NCBI RefSeq assembly: GCF_000735585.1
Contig: NZ_JNNO01000047.1
Span: 89,261-153,260, forward strand
DNA length: 64,000 nucleotides
Reading direction: 5' to 3'
From: Devosia sp. LC5
GTDB taxonomy: Bacteria; Pseudomonadota; Alphaproteobacteria; Rhizobiales; Devosiaceae
Within the stretch, counting starts at the first letter, position 1, and every line of letters begins with the position of its first letter. Below, piece after piece: positions 61,075 to 64,000 of the stretch. The position numbers were made by a program, and so were the translations under genes. The notes below the pieces were generated by a model that was given only the letters and a program-made list of their open reading frames with translations, ran no database searches and had not been told where the DNA came from.

Positions 61075-62397
61075 CTATTCCGCCGGTTCCACCGCTGGCC
61101 TGGCCATCGGATTGTTCGGATGGCTGGTCCAGTTGGCGTATTTGCCGGTGACCACACGACCAGTGCGTTCGTCCAGCGTGCCGACCGGCAGGGCTTCCAT
61201 GGTGATGCAATCATCCACCGGGCAGACATTGACGCACAGGTTACAGCCGACGCATTCGTCGTTCATCACCTCGAAATAGCGCTTGCCGTCCTTTTCCTTG
61301 CTGATCGCCTGGTGCGAGGTGTCTTCGCAGGCAATGTGGCAGCGGCCGCATTTGATGCAGAGATCCTGATCGATCTTGGCCTTGGCGATATATTCGAGAT
61401 CCAGATATTGCCAGTCGGTGACATTGCGCACGGCGCGGCCGGTAATGGCGTCGAGATCCTTGTGGCCCTTTTCGTCCATCCAGTTGGAGAGGCCCGAAAT
61501 CATCTCTTCGACGATCTTGAAGCCATAGGTCATGGCAGCGGTGCAGACCTGCACATTGCCTGAGCCGAGGGCAATGAATTCGGCCGCATCGCGCCAGGTG
61601 GTGATGCCGCCAATGCCCGAGATGGGCAGGCCGTGGGTTTCGGGGTCGCGGGCGATTTCGGCGACCATGTTGAGGGCGATGGGTTTCACCGCCGGGCCGC
61701 AATAGCCGCCATGCGTGCCCTTGCCCGCCACGGTGGGCACGGGGGCAAAATCATCCAGGTCAACCGAGACAATCGAATTGATGGTGTTGATCAGGCTGAC
61801 GGCGTCCGTGCCGCCGGCCTTGGCGGCGCGGGCGGGCTTGCGGATATCGGTGATGTTCGGCGTCAGCTTGGTGATTACTGGCATGCGCGTATATTGCTTG
61901 CACCAGCGCACGACCATTTCGATATATTCAGGCACCTGGCCGACGGCGGCGCCCATGCCGCGTTCGCTCATGCCATGCGGGCAGCCGAAATTGAGCTCGA
62001 TGCCATCGGCGCCGGTTTCTTCCACCAGCGGCAGGATGGCTTTCCAGGCCTCCTCCTCGCAGGGCACCATGATCGAAGCGATCAGGGCGCGGTCGGGCCA
62101 ATTCATCTTGACCTGCTTCATTTCCTGCAGATTGACCTGCAGGGGCCGGTCGGTGATCAACTCGATATTGTTGAGGCCCAGGAGGCGCCGGTCGGCGCCG
62201 AAAATGGCGCCATAGCGCGGTCCGTTGACATTGACCACAGGCGGGCCTTCTTCGCCCAGCGTCTTCCAGACCACGCCGCCCCAGCCTGCCTTGAAGGCGC
62301 GTTCGACATTATAGGCCTTGTCGGTGGGCGGGGCCGAAGCCAGCCAGAACGGGTTGGGCGATTTGATGCCGACGAAATTATTGCGCAGATCAGCCAT
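61075..62397 (-). CDS. preA: PreA, catalytic subunit of NAD-dependent dihydropyrimidine dehydrogenase
   Basis: 440 aa from ATG 62397, overlapping the preT stop by 8 bases. Reduces uracil or thymine to the 5,6-dihydro form. N-terminal FMN barrel with active-site Cys region 'ELNFGCPHGMSERGMGAAVGQ' and 'AKLTPN'-like 'VITKLTPNITDI'; C-terminal two 4Fe-4S ferredoxin motifs 'LCIKCGRCHIACEDT' and 'CVGCNLCVNVCPV'. First enzyme of the pathway completed by the operon at 48-58 kb. Confidence 0.97.
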   Translation of the reverse strand: MADLRNNFVGIKSPNPFWLASAPPTDKAYNVERAFKAGWGGVVWKTLGEEGPPVVNVNGPRYGAIFGADRRLLGLNNIELITDRPLQVNLQEMKQVKMNWPDRALIASIMVPCEEEAWKAILPLVEETGADGIELNFGCPHGMSERGMGAAVGQVPEYIEMVVRWCKQYTRMPVITKLTPNITDIRKPARAAKAGGTDAVSLINTINSIVSVDLDDFAPVPTVAGKGTHGGYCGPAVKPIALNMVAEIARDPETHGLPISGIGGITTWRDAAEFIALGSGNVQVCTAAMTYGFKIVEEMISGLSNWMDEKGHKDLDAITGRAVRNVTDWQYLDLEYIAKAKIDQDLCIKCGRCHIACEDTSHQAISKEKDGKRYFEVMNDECVGCNLCVNVCPVDDCITMEALPVGTLDERTGRVVTGKYANWTSHPNNPMARPAVEPAE

Positions 62398-63739
62398 TGG
62401 AGCCTCCGGCAAGGTAAGCGTGAATACTCTCGGCCGCGTCGCGGCCCTCGGCAACGGCGGTGACGGTCAGATCGTCGCCCCCCGTCGCGCAATCGCCGCC
62501 GGCCCAGACGCCGCGCAGCGAAGTGCGGCCCTGTTCATCGACGGCGATCTTGCCGCCGGCCAGGTCCAGTCCGCCGCCATCGCTGGCCAGGGTCTGCCCG
62601 ATCGCCTTGAACACCTGATCAGCGGCTATGGTGGTGACTTCCCCGCTTTGGACCAGCTTGCCATCAACCAGGGCAGTATAGGCCAATTCGATCCCGGTGA
62701 CTTTTTGGCCATCGGTGAGGACGCGCTTGGGGGCCATCCAGTGGCGGATGGTGACCCCCTTGGCGGCAGCCAGGTCCTGCTCGAACTCGGAGGCGCTCAT
62801 CTGCTCCTTACCGCGGCGATAGACCATGGTCACTTCTTCGGCGCCCAGCAGCTTGGATTGCACGGCGGCATCGACCGCGGTCATGCCGCCGCCAATGACG
62901 ACGACGCGGCGGCCGACGGCCAGATTGGCGAGATCAGCGGCCTGGCGTAATTCGGCGATGAAATCGACGGCATTGGCGACGCCTGCAGCATCTTCGTTTT
63001 CGGCCTGCAGCGCGTTGACGCCGCCCAGGCCCATACCGAGGAACACGGCGCTATATTTGGCCTGCAGGTCTTCGAGGGTAAAGTCGCGGCCCAAAGCCTT
63101 GTCATTCTCGATGGTGATGCCGCCAATGGCGGTGACATAATCGACTTCGCGCTGGGCAAAGCCATCGGTGCTTTTATAGGAGGCGATGCCATATTCGTTC
63201 AGGCCACCCGATTTGGGGCGGGCGTCGAACATCACGACATCATGGCCCTTGACGGCGAGGCGATGGGCGGCGGCAAGGCCGGCCGGGCCGGCGCCGACCA
63301 CGGCCACGGTCTTGCCGGTCGGTTCGGCGCGCTCGAAGAACTGGGCGCCGTGGAACATGGCGATATCGGTGGCATAGCGCTGCAATTGGCCGATCTTGAC
63401 CGGCTTGCCTTCGGCTTCCTCGCGCACGCAGGCTTCTTCGCAGAGCTGTTCGGTGGGGCAGACGCGGGCGCACATGCCCCCCAGGATATTCTGCTCAAAA
63501 ATGGTTTCCGCCGCGCCCATCGGATTGCCGGTGGCGATTTCGCGGATGAACAGGGGAATGTCGATCGAGGTCGGGCACGCATTCATGCAGGGCGCGTCAT
63601 AACAGAAATAGCACCTGTCGGCCTCGACATAGGCCTCATGCCGGTCGAGCGGCGGATGCAGGTCCGCAAAGTTCGACTTATACTGGTCGGGCTCTAGCCG
63701 GCCCGGCGCAATGCCCTGTTTGAGAACACCCTGTGCCAC
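62390..63739 (-). CDS. preT: PreT, FAD/NADH subunit of dihydropyrimidine dehydrogenase
   Basis: 449 aa from GTG 63739. N-terminal Fe-S ligands 'CYFCYDAPCMNACPTSIDIP' and 'GMCARVCPTEQLCEEACV', FAD-binding loop 'VVGAGPAGLAAAHRLA', NAD(P)H-binding loop 'VVIGGGMTAVDAA'. Transfers electrons from NADH to PreA; GltD-like. Co-transcribed with preA. The RutR-like site lies 57-72 bases upstream. Confidence 0.96.
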   Translation of the reverse strand: MAQGVLKQGIAPGRLEPDQYKSNFADLHPPLDRHEAYVEADRCYFCYDAPCMNACPTSIDIPLFIREIATGNPMGAAETIFEQNILGGMCARVCPTEQLCEEACVREEAEGKPVKIGQLQRYATDIAMFHGAQFFERAEPTGKTVAVVGAGPAGLAAAHRLAVKGHDVVMFDARPKSGGLNEYGIASYKSTDGFAQREVDYVTAIGGITIENDKALGRDFTLEDLQAKYSAVFLGMGLGGVNALQAENEDAAGVANAVDFIAELRQAADLANLAVGRRVVVIGGGMTAVDAAVQSKLLGAEEVTMVYRRGKEQMSASEFEQDLAAAKGVTIRHWMAPKRVLTDGQKVTGIELAYTALVDGKLVQSGEVTTIAADQVFKAIGQTLASDGGGLDLAGGKIAVDEQGRTSLRGVWAGGDCATGGDDLTVTAVAEGRDAAESIHAYLAGGSNG

Positions 63740-63795
63740 CTGAAATTTCCCTTGCTGCTGTATTCCCCAAGGGAAAGCTAGCGCAGCTCCAAATT

Positions 63796-63811
63796 TTTAT
63801 CAATTGGTCAA
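63796..63811 (-). promoter_or_regulatory. RutR-like operator candidate upstream of preT-preA
   Basis: On the minus strand: TTGACCAATTGATAAA. It shares TTGACCA and nearly all later positions with the sites at 58401 and 19895. The TTGATA inside it could be the -35 box with TAGCTT 17 bases downstream as -10, so bound RutR would block RNA polymerase. Confidence 0.6.
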
Positions 63812-63973
63812 ATTATGGAATGACAAGCGCGGCAAAGCGCCGGAAAGTGGGGCTTCCGGGTCTGGCTGAGCGACGATGGCGAGACCGGCGTCCACCCCCG
63901 CCTCCCCCTGATAGAGGAGTGTGTTCATTTTGGACACTTGCAGCTGTGGCGAGATGCCGTCGGCTCTTTCCCT

Positions 63974-63994
63974 CCCTCCCCCTAGAGGGGAGGG
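63974..63994. repeat. C/G-rich palindrome at the right edge
   Basis: CCCTCCCC (63974-63981) / GGGGAGGG (63987-63994). Same class as the one at 26918-26944. A degenerate copy of the 10130-10245 element (CCTCCCCCTGATAGAGGAG) precedes it near 63901. No gene is visible in 63812-64000. Confidence 0.6.
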
Positions 63995-64000
63995 CCGGGG

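Overview
This is a GC-rich window (by eye about 60-65 % GC) densely packed with genes, most likely from an alphaproteobacterium of the Hyphomicrobiales, perhaps a Devosia-like genus. The grounds are a RirA-type iron regulator, a cpa/tad Flp pilus locus, a RutR-type regulator next to a reductive pyrimidine degradation operon, and many G+C-rich palindromic intergenic repeats. The genus is an inference from gene content; there is no rRNA in the window.

Layout. 1-5643: Flp (type IVb) pilus locus, with a CpaE-like 5' end, cpaC, cpaB, cpaA and the pilin on the minus strand, and a secretin-N-domain protein plus two TadE-like proteins on the plus strand. 5710-6330: HAD phosphatase. 6412-19776: one long minus-strand nucleoside uptake and salvage block, read from high to low coordinates: BMP-type binding protein, ABC ATPase, two permeases, cytidine deaminase, purine nucleoside phosphorylase, deoC, a tandem aldehyde dehydrogenase, deoA, deoB, upp and a VOC protein. 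20921-24652: a three-gene operon of unknown function (TelA-like coiled-coil protein, DUF6384 membrane protein, Gly-rich coiled-coil protein). 24854-31109: small metabolic, copper and stress genes (VOC, Sco, PCu(A)C, DUF2946, LysR, TauE-type transporter, MmcQ/YjbR, msrA) and tRNA-Ser(GGA). 31149-34434: a TetM-family GTPase and a lower-GC trypsin-like protease. 34793-42547: an orphan Flp pilin, an IHF-like protein, rirA, an ABC-F ATPase behind a terminator-bearing leader, a GntR-controlled ABC exporter, and a second TadG/TadE pair. 42726-48175: cutC, a ferric-siderophore reductase, an SH3 protein, a hydroxyacid dehydrogenase, rbfA and truB. 48224-58316: a minus-strand pyrimidine/beta-alanine catabolic operon with its own ABC importer, divergent from rutR. 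59247-63739: a DHFR-like protein, two small membrane proteins and preT-preA.

How the genes fit together. The preT-preA dehydrogenase, dihydropyrimidinase, carbamoyl-amidohydrolase, omega-transaminase and methylmalonate-semialdehyde dehydrogenase give a complete route from uracil or thymine to acetyl-CoA or propionyl-CoA. The salvage block recovers bases and degrades deoxyribose. I found three closely related 16-bp sequences beginning TTGACCA, one in front of each transport/catabolic unit (58401, 63796 and 19895). They resemble the E. coli RutR box, which suggests a local RutR regulon covering both salvage and degradation. This is the most testable new observation here. Other candidates worth a look are the 20921-24652 operon, the ABC-F leader, a DUF559 gene whose 5' part is built from a genomic repeat inside the pyrimidine operon, and a perfect operator-like palindrome at a promoter near 59200. 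Coordinates and starts were read by hand; no database search was run.
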